Positions 51,287 to 59,497 of a DNA stretch of 64,000 nucleotides are shown one piece after another. Source of the DNA: Actinomadura montaniterrae (GTDB lineage: Bacteria; Actinomycetota; Actinomycetes; Streptosporangiales; Streptosporangiaceae); NCBI RefSeq assembly GCF_008923365.1, contig NZ_WBMR01000009.1, positions 1 to 64,000 of the forward strand. Direction: 5' to 3'. Each line of letters begins with the position of its first letter. Within the stretch, counting starts at the first letter, position 1. Below the pieces are notes generated by a model. That model was not told where the DNA came from, did not search any database, and saw only the letters and a list, made by a program, of their open reading frames with translations. The translations under genes were made by a program, and so were the position numbers.

Positions 51287-51934
51287 ATGAGGCTGATGAA
51301 GCCGCCAGGGGTGTACGCGCCCCAAGGCGACACCTTCCTGCTGGCGGAGGTCCTGCGCAAGGCTCCGCTGCTGAAGGGCGCCCGCGTGCTGGACGTGTGC
51401 ACCGGCACCGGCGCGCTCGCGCTCGCCGCGGCACGGGCCGGGGCGGGCCGGGTCACGGCGGTGGACCTGTCCGCGCGGGCCGTGCTGGCCGCCCGGGCCA
51501 ACGCCCGGCTGAACCGGCTGCCGGTCAGGGTCCTGCGGGGCGATCTGTTCGGCCCGGTGGCCGGCCAGGCGTTCGACGTCATCGTGACGAACCCCCCGTA
51601 CGTGCCGAGCGGGTCCGCGCCCCCGGGCCGCGCCGCCCGCTGGTGGAACGGCGGCCCGGACGGCCGGGCGCTGCTCGACCGGATCTGCGAGCGGGCGCCC
51701 GGCCGGCTCCGCCGCGGCGGCACGCTGCTGATCGTGCAGTCGGCCGTCTCCGGCGTCCAGGCGACGCTGGACGCGCTGCGGGCCCAGGGGATGTCGGCGT
51801 CGGTCGCGGCGCGGCGCACGCAGCCGTACGGCCCGGTGCTGCGGGCCCGGGCCGCCGACCTGGAGGCCGCCGGGCTCACCGAGCCCGGTGACGCGTCCGA
51901 GGAACTGGTGGTGGTCCGTGCCGACCGGAACTGA
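51287..51934 (+). CDS. HemK2/MTQ2-type SAM-dependent methyltransferase
   Basis: 215 residues. VLDVCTGTGALALAAARAGAG (about 34-54) is the SAM-binding motif I, AVDLSARAV motif II, and VTNPPYVPSG the NPPY motif that marks methylation of a planar nitrogen such as Gln in release factors. It is shorter than PrmC (HemK) because it lacks the N-terminal domain, as in the HemK2 type. It overlaps the CDGSH gene by 17 bp, so the two are co-translated. Its target protein is unknown. Confidence 0.88.
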   Translation: MRLMKPPGVYAPQGDTFLLAEVLRKAPLLKGARVLDVCTGTGALALAAARAGAGRVTAVDLSARAVLAARANARLNRLPVRVLRGDLFGPVAGQAFDVIVTNPPYVPSGSAPPGRAARWWNGGPDGRALLDRICERAPGRLRRGGTLLIVQSAVSGVQATLDALRAQGMSASVAARRTQPYGPVLRARAADLEAAGLTEPGDASEELVVVRADRN

Positions 51935-52139
51935 CCGTCCCGCCCCCCGCCGGGTCCGGCTGGACGCGGACGGGCCCGTGCTGGTGGAGGGACCCGTGGA
52001 GATCGAGCTGCCGGACGGCACGACCGTGTCGTCCGACCGGTTCATGGTCGCGCTGTGCGTGTGCCGCCGGAGCCGGCGCTACCCGTTCTGCGACACCAGC
52101 CATCGCCGCAAGCCCCGCCGCAGGCCCGCCGGCGACTAG
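51918..52139 (+). CDS. Small CDGSH iron-sulfur protein
   Basis: 73 residues from the GTG at 51918, inside the end of the methyltransferase gene. The ligand pattern is CVC, then after eight residues CDTSH: three Cys and one His that bind a [2Fe-2S] cluster. The family motif is CDGSH, here with Thr in place of Gly. The basic tail HRRKPRRRP is typical of the small actinobacterial forms. It likely acts as an electron carrier or redox sensor for the neighbouring diiron protein. It ends in a 4-bp overlap with the convergent gene stop. Confidence 0.88.
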   Translation: MPTGTDRPAPRRVRLDADGPVLVEGPVEIELPDGTTVSSDRFMVALCVCRRSRRYPFCDTSHRRKPRRRPAGD

Positions 52140-53182
52140 CCCGTTCCGGTCGGGAGCGCCTGGCGGAGCGAGGTGCGGCCTTCCCGCCACGACGCGAGCA
52201 GGTGCTCGCCGAACCGGTCCTCCAGGAACCCGGTGGCGCGGACGCCGAACACCACGTCGCACGCGAGGGCGGGCTCCCGGGCCAGCAGGTCGCCGAGGAC
52301 GTCGTGCCGGAGCACCTGCTCGTGCACGGCGTCGGCCTCGATGTGCTCGGTGTGGAAGCGCACGCAGCGCGGGCTCGCGCCGAGGCGCTCCAGCGCGGCG
52401 GCCATCCGGCGCGCCGCGGGCGCCGTGGTGATCTCGGCGGCGGCGAAGTGCCCGGCCATCGCGCCGCGCAGCGCGCGGTGCAGACCGAACAGCGACATCA
52501 TGTTGACGATCGCGAGCATCCGCCCCGGAACCAGGTCCAGGTACCGGCCGTAGGACGGATCCAGGCCGAGGTCCTCCATGAGGTCGGCGAACAGCCGGGC
52601 GTGCATGGCCTCGCCGCGGCCGCCGCCGAACTCGTCGAACTCCACCGCGACCAGCGCGGCCTTCGCCTGCCCGCGCAGGCGGGGGATCAGCCAGGCGTGC
52701 GGGTCGGCTTCCTTGAGGTGGTAGGCGGAGCGGTGGACGGCGTGTTCGCGCATGTGCCACCACTCCCCCTCCTCGCGCAGGTAGTGGGAGACGCCGTACG
52801 CGTCGGCCGGCTCGGCGAGCACCTCGGTCAGGACGCCGTCCACATCGTCGCCGGGTCCGGTCTCCGCGCGGAGGGCCGTCAGGAAGCGGCGCTCCAGCTC
52901 GCCGCGGAACGCGAGGAGCCCGGGCGCCCATTCCCAGCCGTCGTCCACACCGCCGAAACCGCGGTAGTGCAGCTCGTAGCAGACGTACAGGGCCAGGTGC
53001 AGATCGTCGCCGAACGGATCGGCGTCCTCCCGGGAGGACGCGGCGGCGTCGAGCATCGGTGCCGGGTCCGCGGGCCCGAGGCGGGCGAGCGCGGCCAGCA
53101 CGGCCTCCGACAGCGGCCCGCGCGGGGCGGGCAGCGGCGGCCGCTCGCCGGCCCGGGGCGGGCTCGTCGCGGCGGTCGTCAT
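52136..53182 (-). CDS. Heme-oxygenase-like diiron oxidase/oxygenase (HDO) protein
   Basis: 348 residues, all-helical. The diiron ligand pattern of the iron-containing redox enzyme family is visible: VEFDEFGGGRGEAMHARLF (Glu and Asp/Glu with a His) and FHTEHIEADAVHEQV (His-x-x-Glu-x-x-x-Asp-x-x-His). HDO enzymes use O2 and two irons for decarboxylation, N-oxygenation or C-C cleavage. Ends 4 bp into the CDGSH gene stop from the other strand. The GCS2 ligase starts the same-strand unit 17 bp upstream. Its substrate is unknown; an amino-acid-derived molecule is plausible. Confidence 0.85.
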   Translation of the reverse strand: MTTAATSPPRAGERPPLPAPRGPLSEAVLAALARLGPADPAPMLDAAASSREDADPFGDDLHLALYVCYELHYRGFGGVDDGWEWAPGLLAFRGELERRFLTALRAETGPGDDVDGVLTEVLAEPADAYGVSHYLREEGEWWHMREHAVHRSAYHLKEADPHAWLIPRLRGQAKAALVAVEFDEFGGGRGEAMHARLFADLMEDLGLDPSYGRYLDLVPGRMLAIVNMMSLFGLHRALRGAMAGHFAAAEITTAPAARRMAAALERLGASPRCVRFHTEHIEADAVHEQVLRHDVLGDLLAREPALACDVVFGVRATGFLEDRFGEHLLASWREGRTSLRQALPTGTG

Positions 53183-53199
53183 GTCCCCTCCCTCGTCGA

Positions 53200-54417
53200 T
53201 CAGCGGGCCGTCTCGGGCGATGGACCTGCGGTACCCGCTCCGATCCCGTCCATTCGGCCGCCGCCGTGGGCTGCGTCACCGTTCGCGGTGGAAGGGTCCG
53301 GAGACGTTCGCCGGGCGAGCGCCCCGACGAGCGCGCGCATGCCTCCGGCCGCGGCCCGGCGCTGGTGGTCGGCGCCCGTTCCCGCGCGCAGGACGCGTCC
53401 GAGCAGCTCGCGCGTCCGGCCGAGGTCGCCGGTCTCCTCCAGCGCGGACGCCACATGCTCGAGCAGCGCGGCGGCCAGCCGTGCCGCCGGGACGCGCCGC
53501 TCCTCGATCGGATGGACGCCCTCGCCCGCCAGGCCGTAGCGCGCCGCCGCCCAGACGGCGGCAGCCCCGACCTGGTCGTCCGGCGCGCGCGACGCGGGCC
53601 GTCCCGCCGCCAGTTCCGCCAGCGCGGTCCGCACCAGCCCGCGGGTCAGGGCGGCCTGCAGGACGGCCTCGTCGCCGGTCGGCACGGCGTCGGCCGCGCG
53701 GACCTCCACCGTCGGCAGGTGCGGCGAGGGCCGCGCCAGCCAGAACGACATGGCGGGGTCCACGACCACCCCGCATTCGGCGAGCCGGACCGTCTCCCGG
53801 TCGTGGGCCGCGGCGGACGGGAACCAGGGCGGCAGCCCGGCGCCGGGGAAGCGGGCCTGCTGGACCATCCGCCAACTCGCGTAGCCCGTGTCGGACCCCC
53901 GGTCGAAGGGCGAGTTGGCCGACACCGCCAGAAGGGTCGGGAGCCACGGGCGCAGATGGTTGACGACGGCGACCGCGGTGTCCCGGTCGGGGACGCCGAC
54001 GTGCACGTGGCAGCCGGACACTTCGTAGTCGCGCACCACGCCCGCGTACAGGTCGCGGATCCGGGCGAACCGCTCCCCCTCGGACGTCGGCGGCACGGGG
54101 CCGGGCAGGGGCGCCGTCCCCGAGGAGACCAGCAGCGCGCCCTCGCGCCGGGCGGATTCGGCGAGTTCGCCGCGGGCCGCCGCGAGCCGGTGCTCCAGCG
54201 TCGCCAGGTCCGTGCACACCGCGGACGCCGCCTCCACCTGCGTGCCGAGGAGTTCGGCGTGGAACTGCGCACCGGAGCGCGGGGGAAGGTGCCGCGTGCG
54301 CGCGAGGACGGCGCCGGCCCTTGCCGTGGTCTCCCCGGTCACGGCGTCGGCCAGCAGGAACTCCTCCTCCACGCCGACCGTCAGCCCCGGCTCCTGCCCG
54401 ATCGCGGTCGATCCCAT
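53200..54417 (-). CDS. Glutamate-cysteine ligase-like (GCS2, YbdK-type) carboxylate-amine ligase
   Basis: 405 residues from the ATG at 54417. The GCS2 N-terminal signature TVGVEEEFLLAD (about 13-24) and the substrate region SGCHVHVGVPDRDTAV (about 133-148) are both clear, as is NSPFDRGSDTGYASWRM. The last 40 residues are Gly/Ala/Pro-rich and probably disordered. The family joins an amine to the gamma carboxyl of glutamate using ATP; true gamma-glutamylcysteine formation is weak in many members. It is 17 bp upstream of the HDO gene and may supply its substrate. Confidence 0.9.
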   Translation of the reverse strand: MGSTAIGQEPGLTVGVEEEFLLADAVTGETTARAGAVLARTRHLPPRSGAQFHAELLGTQVEAASAVCTDLATLEHRLAAARGELAESARREGALLVSSGTAPLPGPVPPTSEGERFARIRDLYAGVVRDYEVSGCHVHVGVPDRDTAVAVVNHLRPWLPTLLAVSANSPFDRGSDTGYASWRMVQQARFPGAGLPPWFPSAAAHDRETVRLAECGVVVDPAMSFWLARPSPHLPTVEVRAADAVPTGDEAVLQAALTRGLVRTALAELAAGRPASRAPDDQVGAAAVWAAARYGLAGEGVHPIEERRVPAARLAAALLEHVASALEETGDLGRTRELLGRVLRAGTGADHQRRAAAGGMRALVGALARRTSPDPSTANGDAAHGGGRMDGIGAGTAGPSPETAR

Positions 54418-54470
54418 GGCGGGGCCCTTCCCGGTTCCGGCCCGAGCGGCCTGCCCCGCTCGAATGCGCG

Positions 54471-54941
54471 TCAGTGGTCGAGGCCGTACAGGACCGCGGC
54501 GGTGACCGCGCCGTAGGCGGCGTGCGGGACCAGGTCGCTGATCCAGGACGACACCGGCCAAGTACGCGGATCGGTGACGCCCAGCGCGGTCATCGGGCCG
54601 CTGCTGCCGACCATGGCCCCGGCGGTGGCCAGCACGGCGGTGACGGCGCGCCCCGGCCGCCAGCCGGCGCCGGAGACGATCCCCAGCAGCACTCCGGTGC
54701 CGACGCCGGCCGCGAGCCCGGTCAGCGGACCGAGACCGGAGATGCGGTTGTCGTGCTGCTCGCCCTCGCCGGGCACCGGGATGCCGGTCTTGTCGGACAG
54801 CGCGCGGACCGTCTCCTCGGGCGTGTCGCTTCCCGGCCGCCCGCGCAGGGCCATGTCCAGATAGGTGACGCCGTTGAGCGCGGTCGTGCCCGCCGCACCG
54901 GCGGCGGCGCCCCGCAGCGCTCCTCGCAGCAAGCCGGCCAT
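54471..54941 (-). CDS. Small membrane protein of unknown function
   Basis: 156 residues from the ATG at 54941. Four hydrophobic segments are visible, among them GALRGAAAGAAGTTALNGVTYL at the start, LAAGVGTGVLLGIVSGAG, AVTAVLATAGAMVG and the final AAYGAVTAAVLYGL. Proteins of this look are common in actinomycetes next to stress genes. It is transcribed toward the GCS2 gene, 53 bp away. I do not assign a function. The 210 bp before the start show no clear motif beyond a short CACGCC-TCC-GGCGTG palindrome at 55039-55053. Confidence 0.75.
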   Translation of the reverse strand: MAGLLRGALRGAAAGAAGTTALNGVTYLDMALRGRPGSDTPEETVRALSDKTGIPVPGEGEQHDNRISGLGPLTGLAAGVGTGVLLGIVSGAGWRPGRAVTAVLATAGAMVGSSGPMTALGVTDPRTWPVSSWISDLVPHAAYGAVTAAVLYGLDH

Positions 54942-55151
54942 CCCGCGACCTTTCCGATCGTCCGTTTCGTCCTCTCGTGCTGCGCTCCCCGCCCCCGCAC
55001 CCGGCAAACATCCCGCCCCGGCGCGCACCGGGTCCCATTGCACGCCTCCGGCGTGGGAGCCTGTTCCCATGCCGACAGGCCCTTCCCGGGCCACCGACGG
55101 CGAGTTCCTCGCCCCCTGACCGGTCCCCCTGCAGCGAACTGGGAGCCGAGC

Positions 55152-55643
55152 GTGAAAACGACCTCCTCCGTGGCGCTGGCCGCCGCGCTGCTCGTCCTCA
55201 CCGCCTGCGGCTCTGAGGACCACGTGTGCGCTCTGGTCTTCTCGCCGACGGGCATCAGCGTCGACGTCGCCGCTCCGGACGCCTCCCGTGTCGCGTCCGC
55301 GTCGCTGCGCGTGTGCTGGGACGGAACGTGCAGGACGAAAGAACTCGGCTTCCGCCCATCATCGACGACCGTCCCGCTGGGATGCGACGTCGACGGGCCC
55401 GGCTCCGTCTGCGAGGCGTCCGCCTCACCCGACGGCGGTCAGCACGGATTCGCCGCCATCACGGATCTGCCCGAATCACCCGTCCAGGTCACGCTCACCC
55501 TGCGCGACCGCGACCGCCGCGCGTTCGTCGACCAGGAACTCCTCGTCACGCCGAAGGCCACCCGTGCGGACGGCCCGGGTTGCGGCCCGCAGGGCGTCCA
55601 AGCCGCACTGACCGTGACGAACGGTCGGCTGGCCGCTCGGTGA
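55152..55643 (+). CDS. Probable lipoprotein of unknown function
   Basis: 163 residues from the GTG at 55152. The N-terminus KTTSSVALAAALLVLTAC is a lipoprotein signal with lipobox LTAC, so the mature protein is anchored outside the membrane through Cys19. The rest is beta-rich, with paired Cys (VCALVF, RVCWDGTCRT, LGCDVDGPGSVC, GPGCGP) that may form disulfides. No known domain is recognised. It is divergent from the small membrane protein and convergent with the methyltransferase remnant. Confidence 0.8.
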   Translation: MKTTSSVALAAALLVLTACGSEDHVCALVFSPTGISVDVAAPDASRVASASLRVCWDGTCRTKELGFRPSSTTVPLGCDVDGPGSVCEASASPDGGQHGFAAITDLPESPVQVTLTLRDRDRRAFVDQELLVTPKATRADGPGCGPQGVQAALTVTNGRLAAR

Positions 55644-55667
55644 CCGGTGGCGCCTGCGCACCCGCTG

Positions 55668-56052
55668 TCACCTGCGGGTCGCCGCGGTGACGAACATCGG
55701 GAGCGCGAGGAACAGCCAGCCTCGGCGGCCCCAGGTCGGCGCGGGCGTGCACGATGGCGCGGCTGAGCGCGGCGTCGGCGGCGTCGATGACGAAGGCCCG
55801 GTAGCCGCGCAGCTCGCCGTCGGCGAAGGGCAGCTCGTAGGCGTTCGCCACGCGGAAGCCCGCGGCGGGCCACCGCTCGCCGGCCGCGGCGACCATCCGC
55901 TCGTCGATGTCGACGCCGACCGCCCGCGCGCCCCGCTCGGTCATCTCCGCGACGGCGCGACCGGGGCCGCAGCCGACGTCGACCACCGCGACGCCCGGCG
56001 CGACGTCGAGCAACTCGTAGGAACGCGCGCGCAGCTCGCTCGCACCGGACAT
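55668..56052 (-). pseudogene. Decayed SAM-dependent methyltransferase (internal deletions and frameshift)
   Basis: The start is normal: ATG 56052, LRARSYELLDV and the SAM motif VVDVGCGPGRAV, then ANAYELPFADGELRGYRA. At that point about half of the family sequence is missing and the text jumps to FVIDAADAALSRAIVHARADL, which normally lies well downstream. A second gap and a frameshift near 55715-55730 follow. In the new frame the true family C-terminus GWLFLALPMFVTAATRR and its stop (55668) are present. The whole thing is 385 bases, not a multiple of three, where the intact family has roughly 260-280 codons. It follows the ArsR gene on the same strand. Confidence 0.75.
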
Positions 56053-56100
56053 GGTGTCCCCGATATCGAGCAGGGCGATGAGGGCGTCCGCGCAGCGCGG

Positions 56101-56436
56101 CTACGACGGGCCGTCGTCCTGCGTTTCGGCGGCGCCCAGGCGCAGGATCGGCTCGAGCAGTCCCGGGAAGCGGTCGCCCAGATCGCCGGCGCGCGGCCGG
56201 ACCCGCCGGTTCCGGCCGTCGACGGCCATGCTGATCAGCCCGGCCTCGCGCAGGATCCGCCAGTGGTTGGACAGCGTCGACAGCGGCACGTCCAGGCCGT
56301 CGGCGAGCGCGGAGCAGGTCGAGCCGGGCCGCGCCCAGGCGCGCCGCACCAGCTCCAGGCGCACCGGATCGCCGAGGGCGTGCAGGACGGGCGCGAGCGC
56401 CAGGGACTCGCGCGCGGGCTCGGGCAGCGGTCGCAT
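56101..56436 (-). CDS. ArsR/SmtB-type winged-helix regulator
   Basis: 111 residues from the ATG at 56436. The recognition region reads LGDPVRLELVRRAWARPGSTCSALADGLDVPLSTLSNHWRILREAGLI in blocks (about 22-70), the ArsR pattern with SNHWRIL in place of SHHLKVL. The metal-binding Cys pair of metal-sensing members is absent, so it probably senses something else. It is divergent from an MFS pump; the inverted repeats at 56489-56517 are the probable operator. Confidence 0.9.
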   Translation of the reverse strand: MRPLPEPARESLALAPVLHALGDPVRLELVRRAWARPGSTCSALADGLDVPLSTLSNHWRILREAGLISMAVDGRNRRVRPRAGDLGDRFPGLLEPILRLGAAETQDDGPS

Positions 56437-56488
56437 GCCCCGACGATACCCCGACGCTTCGATGATCCGGGATCCTCGTTTGGACAAC

Positions 56489-56517
56489 ACTTCGATACTT
56501 CGGCATTATCGAAGTAT
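56489..56517. promoter_or_regulatory. Nested inverted repeats, probable ArsR operator
   Basis: ACTTCGATA (56489-56497) pairs with TATCGAAGT (56507-56515), and ATACTTCG (56495-56502) pairs with CGAAGTAT (56510-56517). Both are perfect. They lie between the ArsR gene and the MFS gene, 27 bp before the latter. The element is AT-rich for this genome. Confidence 0.78.
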
Positions 56518-56543
56518 TGTCCCCCGCGTCGTGAGAGGAGCCC

Positions 56544-58010
56544 GTGTTGAGCGCAGCCGAAGGCGCCCCCGGATCACCCGGAACCGCCGCCCCGACGAAC
56601 CGTGCGGTCCTGCTCGCCGTGACCTGCCTGGGGCAGTTCATGGTCCTGCTGGACAGCACGATCGTCGGCGCGGCGCTGCCCGACATGCAGCAGCGGCTGC
56701 ACACCCATATGAGCGGCCTGCAATGGATCGTCGACGCCTACGTGCTGCTCGTCGCCATGCTCCTGCTGTCCGGCGGCGTCTTCGCCGACCGCTTCGGGCG
56801 CAGGCGCGTGTTCCTGGCCGGCGTCGCGGTGTTCACCGTCGCGTCCGTGCTGTGCGCCGCCGCCCCGTCGATCGGCTGGCTGATCGCCGGCCGGGTGGCC
56901 CAGGGCGTCGGGGCCGCGGCGCTGAGCCCCGCCTCGCTGGCCCTGATCGCCGCCGCCCACCCCGTCCCGCAGGACCGCGTCAAGGCCATCGGGCTGTGGG
57001 CCGGCTTCAGCGGGATCGGCCTGGCCGCCGGACCGCTGGCCGGCGGGATCCTCGCGGACGCGTTCGGCTGGCCCGCCATCTTCCTGGTCAACGGACCCAT
57101 CGGCGCCGTGCTGCTGCTGGCCGGGATCCGCGTCCTGCACGAGTCCCGCAACCCCGGGGCCCCGGCGATCGACGTCCCCGGGACGGTCCTTTCCGTCCTG
57201 GGCGTGGGGGCGCTGACCTACGGGCTGATCGAGGGCGGCTCCCGCGGCTGGACGTCGCCGGTGATCCTGGTCAGCTTCGCCGCCGCGGTGGTCGTCCTCG
57301 CCGCCTTCGCCGTCGTGGAGGCCCGCGTGCCCGCCCCGATGCTGCCGCTGCGCCTGTTCCGGCAGCGGCTGTTCACCGTGTCGAACACGGCGATGATCGT
57401 GGTGGGTTTCGCGCTGATGGGCTCGTCCTTCTTCTTCTCCCAGTTCTTCGTGTACGTCCAGGGCAGCTCGGTCCTGCGCGCCGGCCTGCAGACCCTGCCC
57501 GCGTCCCTCGCCATGGTGGTCGTCAGCCCGTTCGCGGGCCGGTTCGCCGCCCGGTACGGCTTCCGGATCGTGGTCACCATAGGCCTGGCCCTCGCCGGGG
57601 CCGGGCTGCTGACGCTGGGTCTCGTACACGCCGGCACCGGATACGGGAACGTGTGGTGGCGGCTGGCGGTCGTCGGCACCGGCTTCGCGCTGACGATGTC
57701 GCCGCTGACGGGCGCCGCCATCCAGGCGGTCAGCCCGCAGGAGGGCGGCCTCGCCTCCGGCATCAGCAGCACCACCCGCCAGATCGGCGCGGTCCTCGGC
57801 GTCGCGGTGCTCGGCGCCGTCGTCCGTACCCGCCAGGCGGGCGGCGCGTCCTTCGAGAGCGGGCTCGACAGCGCCTTCCTCGCGGCCGGCGCCGTCACGC
57901 TGGCCGGTGCCGTGTTCACCGGCCTCTGGCTGGCACGGTCCAAGCCGCCGGCTACGAGCGAACCTTCCCGATCACCCACTGGAGCGCGAGGAGTGCCAGA
58001 GCGGCGATGA
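56544..58010 (+). CDS. MFS transporter, DHA2 (14-helix) efflux type
   Basis: 488 residues from the GTG at 56544, with a GAGAGGAG ribosome site. The motif FMVLLDSTIVGAALPDMQ is DHA2 motif D1 and DRFGRRRVFLAG is motif A. About 14 helices. It exports an unknown toxic molecule. Control by the divergent ArsR protein is likely, and the inducer may be the pump substrate. The final 59 bases overlap a small convergent gene. Confidence 0.92.
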   Translation: MLSAAEGAPGSPGTAAPTNRAVLLAVTCLGQFMVLLDSTIVGAALPDMQQRLHTHMSGLQWIVDAYVLLVAMLLLSGGVFADRFGRRRVFLAGVAVFTVASVLCAAAPSIGWLIAGRVAQGVGAAALSPASLALIAAAHPVPQDRVKAIGLWAGFSGIGLAAGPLAGGILADAFGWPAIFLVNGPIGAVLLLAGIRVLHESRNPGAPAIDVPGTVLSVLGVGALTYGLIEGGSRGWTSPVILVSFAAAVVVLAAFAVVEARVPAPMLPLRLFRQRLFTVSNTAMIVVGFALMGSSFFFSQFFVYVQGSSVLRAGLQTLPASLAMVVVSPFAGRFAARYGFRIVVTIGLALAGAGLLTLGLVHAGTGYGNVWWRLAVVGTGFALTMSPLTGAAIQAVSPQEGGLASGISSTTRQIGAVLGVAVLGAVVRTRQAGGASFESGLDSAFLAAGAVTLAGAVFTGLWLARSKPPATSEPSRSPTGARGVPERR

Positions 58011-58092
58011 GCGCGGCCCGCCCGTTCCCCGTGGCGATGCCCGCGCCGAGCACCACGGCCGCGAGGGTGGGGAGGAGCTTGAAGCCGAACAT
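57952..58092 (-). CDS. Small single-helix or two-helix membrane protein
   Basis: 46 residues, MFGFKLLPTLAAVVLGAG and a second hydrophobic stretch ALIAALALLALQWVI, ending KVRS. The ribosome site AGGAGG is ideally placed (five to six bases before the ATG), which is the main reason to accept so short a gene. It overlaps the end of the MFS gene by 59 bases on the other strand. Function unknown; a pump-associated small protein is conceivable. Confidence 0.5.
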   Translation of the reverse strand: MFGFKLLPTLAAVVLGAGIATGNGRAALIAALALLALQWVIGKVRS

Positions 58093-58216
58093 CGGTGCCT
58101 CCTGGAGACGTCGTGCGGCGGACCGCCGCCACCCGCGGATCCCATTCTTCTCGACGCCGTACCGGGCGGTAATCACCGCCGTGGTGAGGATCGCGGCCGG
58201 GGGCGGCGCGGCGGGT

Positions 58217-58849
58217 TCAGTACCGGTTCGTCGCGGCGTCCACGGCGAGGTCCGCGTCGATCTGCTCGGCGGACAGGTCCTTGAGTCCCATGTGGTCCTT
58301 GGCGATGCGGCCGAGCGTGGGGAGGCTCTTGCGGTCCGGCCACGTGCCGGGATCCCACAGGGCCGAGCGCAGGAACGCCTTCGCGCAGTGCATGTACAGC
58401 TCTTCGACGTCGATGAGCAGAGCGAGGCGCGGCCGCTTGCCCTGGACCACCATGTCGTCGAAGAACGGCGCGTCCGACACGAGCGTCGCCCGCCCGTTCA
58501 CCCGCAGCGTCTCGTTCATCCCCGGCACGAGGAACAGCAGCCCGACCCGCGGGTTGCGCAGCACGTTCCGGAAGCTGTCGGCGCGGTGGTTGCCGGGACG
58601 GTCGGCGAGCGCCAGCCGGTGCGCGTCCAGCACCAACACCGAGCCGGCGGGGTCGCCGCGCGGCGAGACGTCGCAGGCCCCCTCCCCGTCCGAGGTCGCC
58701 AGCAGCACGAACGGCGAGTGCGCGATGATCGTGCGCGCGTGCTCGTCGATCCGGCCGATGTCCTTGTCCCAGATGGGCCGCGGCGGATCGGGGACGATCT
58801 CGCGCAGCTCGGCCTCGGTCGTCACCGTCCGGATCTCAGCAGGATGCAC
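58217..58849 (-). CDS. Pyridoxamine-5'-phosphate-oxidase-like flavin-binding protein (MSMEG_1061-type PPOX)
   Basis: 210 residues from the GTG at 58849. The flavin-binding split barrel has FVLLATSDGEGACDVSPRGDPAG (about 46-68) and NPRVGLLFLVPG, then NGRATLVSD, which match the PPOX class. The tail with YMHCAKAFLRSALWDP is typical of the MSMEG_1061-like subgroup. It may reduce or oxidise a small molecule using FMN. The gene is probably leaderless: TATAGT is followed by only six bases before the GTG. The iron-box-like site at 58860-58878 overlaps its upstream region. Confidence 0.87.
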   Translation of the reverse strand: MHPAEIRTVTTEAELREIVPDPPRPIWDKDIGRIDEHARTIIAHSPFVLLATSDGEGACDVSPRGDPAGSVLVLDAHRLALADRPGNHRADSFRNVLRNPRVGLLFLVPGMNETLRVNGRATLVSDAPFFDDMVVQGKRPRLALLIDVEELYMHCAKAFLRSALWDPGTWPDRKSLPTLGRIAKDHMGLKDLSAEQIDADLAVDAATNRY

Positions 58850-58859
58850 CGCTCGACTA

Positions 58860-58878
58860 TAAGGTAAGGCTCACCAAA
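58860..58878. promoter_or_regulatory. Iron-box-like site (IdeR/DmdR1 type)
   Basis: TAAGGTAAGGCTCACCAAA agrees at 16 of 19 positions with the DmdR1 iron box TTAGGTTAGGCTCACCTAA. It sits in the promoter of the leftward PPOX gene, 11 bp before its start, and overlaps the end of the neighbouring gene. Confidence 0.65.
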
Positions 58879-59440
58879 CATGCACGGCCTGTCGGCCGAG
58901 GTAGCGCAGGAATCGGGTCTCCGCTGACGCGTCCGGCTCGACGGGCAGCTCCGGTGCGTAGTGCTCGGGGGAACGGTGCTCGCCGACGGTGCGCCTGGCG
59001 GCGTCCAGCCCGGCGCTCCAGACCTCGTCCGGGCAGTGGAAGGCCGCGCCGGTGGCCTGCCGGATGTCCCAGCCGTGGGCCAGCAGATCGATCAGGTTGA
59101 TCCCGGCGGCGAGCTCGGCGGGGAAGGTGGGCAGATGGCACTGCCGGCGCGGATCGGCGCCGCGCCAGGCGGCGAGGGCCTCGGCGGCGGCATCGTCGAA
59201 GGCCGTGCGGTGATCGTCCCCGATGAGGCCGTGCTCCGGCGTGCGCGGCCGGTCGGTCGCTCCGGCGGCGAACGCGGCGAACTTCCTCGTGACCGCGATC
59301 GAGTGACCGATGACGTCGGCGACGTCCCAGCCCGGGTTCGGGGTGGCGAGCACGAGGTCGGCCGCCGTGAGCCGGTCCATCAGTGCGCGCCAGGCCTCCA
59401 AGGTGATGCCCAGTGATCGCAGGATCGGCCGATCGTCCAC
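58871..59440 (-). CDS. TIGR03086-type DinB/mycothiol-dependent maleylpyruvate isomerase-like protein
   Basis: 189 residues from the GTG at 59440. The four-helix DinB fold is visible with PGWDVADVIGHSIAVTRKFAAFA (about 36-58), where the His binds metal. A second metal-ligand pair lies in INLIDLLAHGWDIRQATG (about 116-133). These proteins often use mycothiol as cofactor in actinomycetes. Its role here is unknown. Just 21 bp separate it from the PPOX start, so they are likely one unit or share the iron-box region. Confidence 0.85.
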   Translation of the reverse strand: MDDRPILRSLGITLEAWRALMDRLTAADLVLATPNPGWDVADVIGHSIAVTRKFAAFAAGATDRPRTPEHGLIGDDHRTAFDDAAAEALAAWRGADPRRQCHLPTFPAELAAGINLIDLLAHGWDIRQATGAAFHCPDEVWSAGLDAARRTVGEHRSPEHYAPELPVEPDASAETRFLRYLGRQAVHVW

Positions 59441-59497
59441 CCGCCCAACGCTATCGCCGTCGAGAGCCCGCGAATCGCCGTTCCCGGTGCGGCGGCG

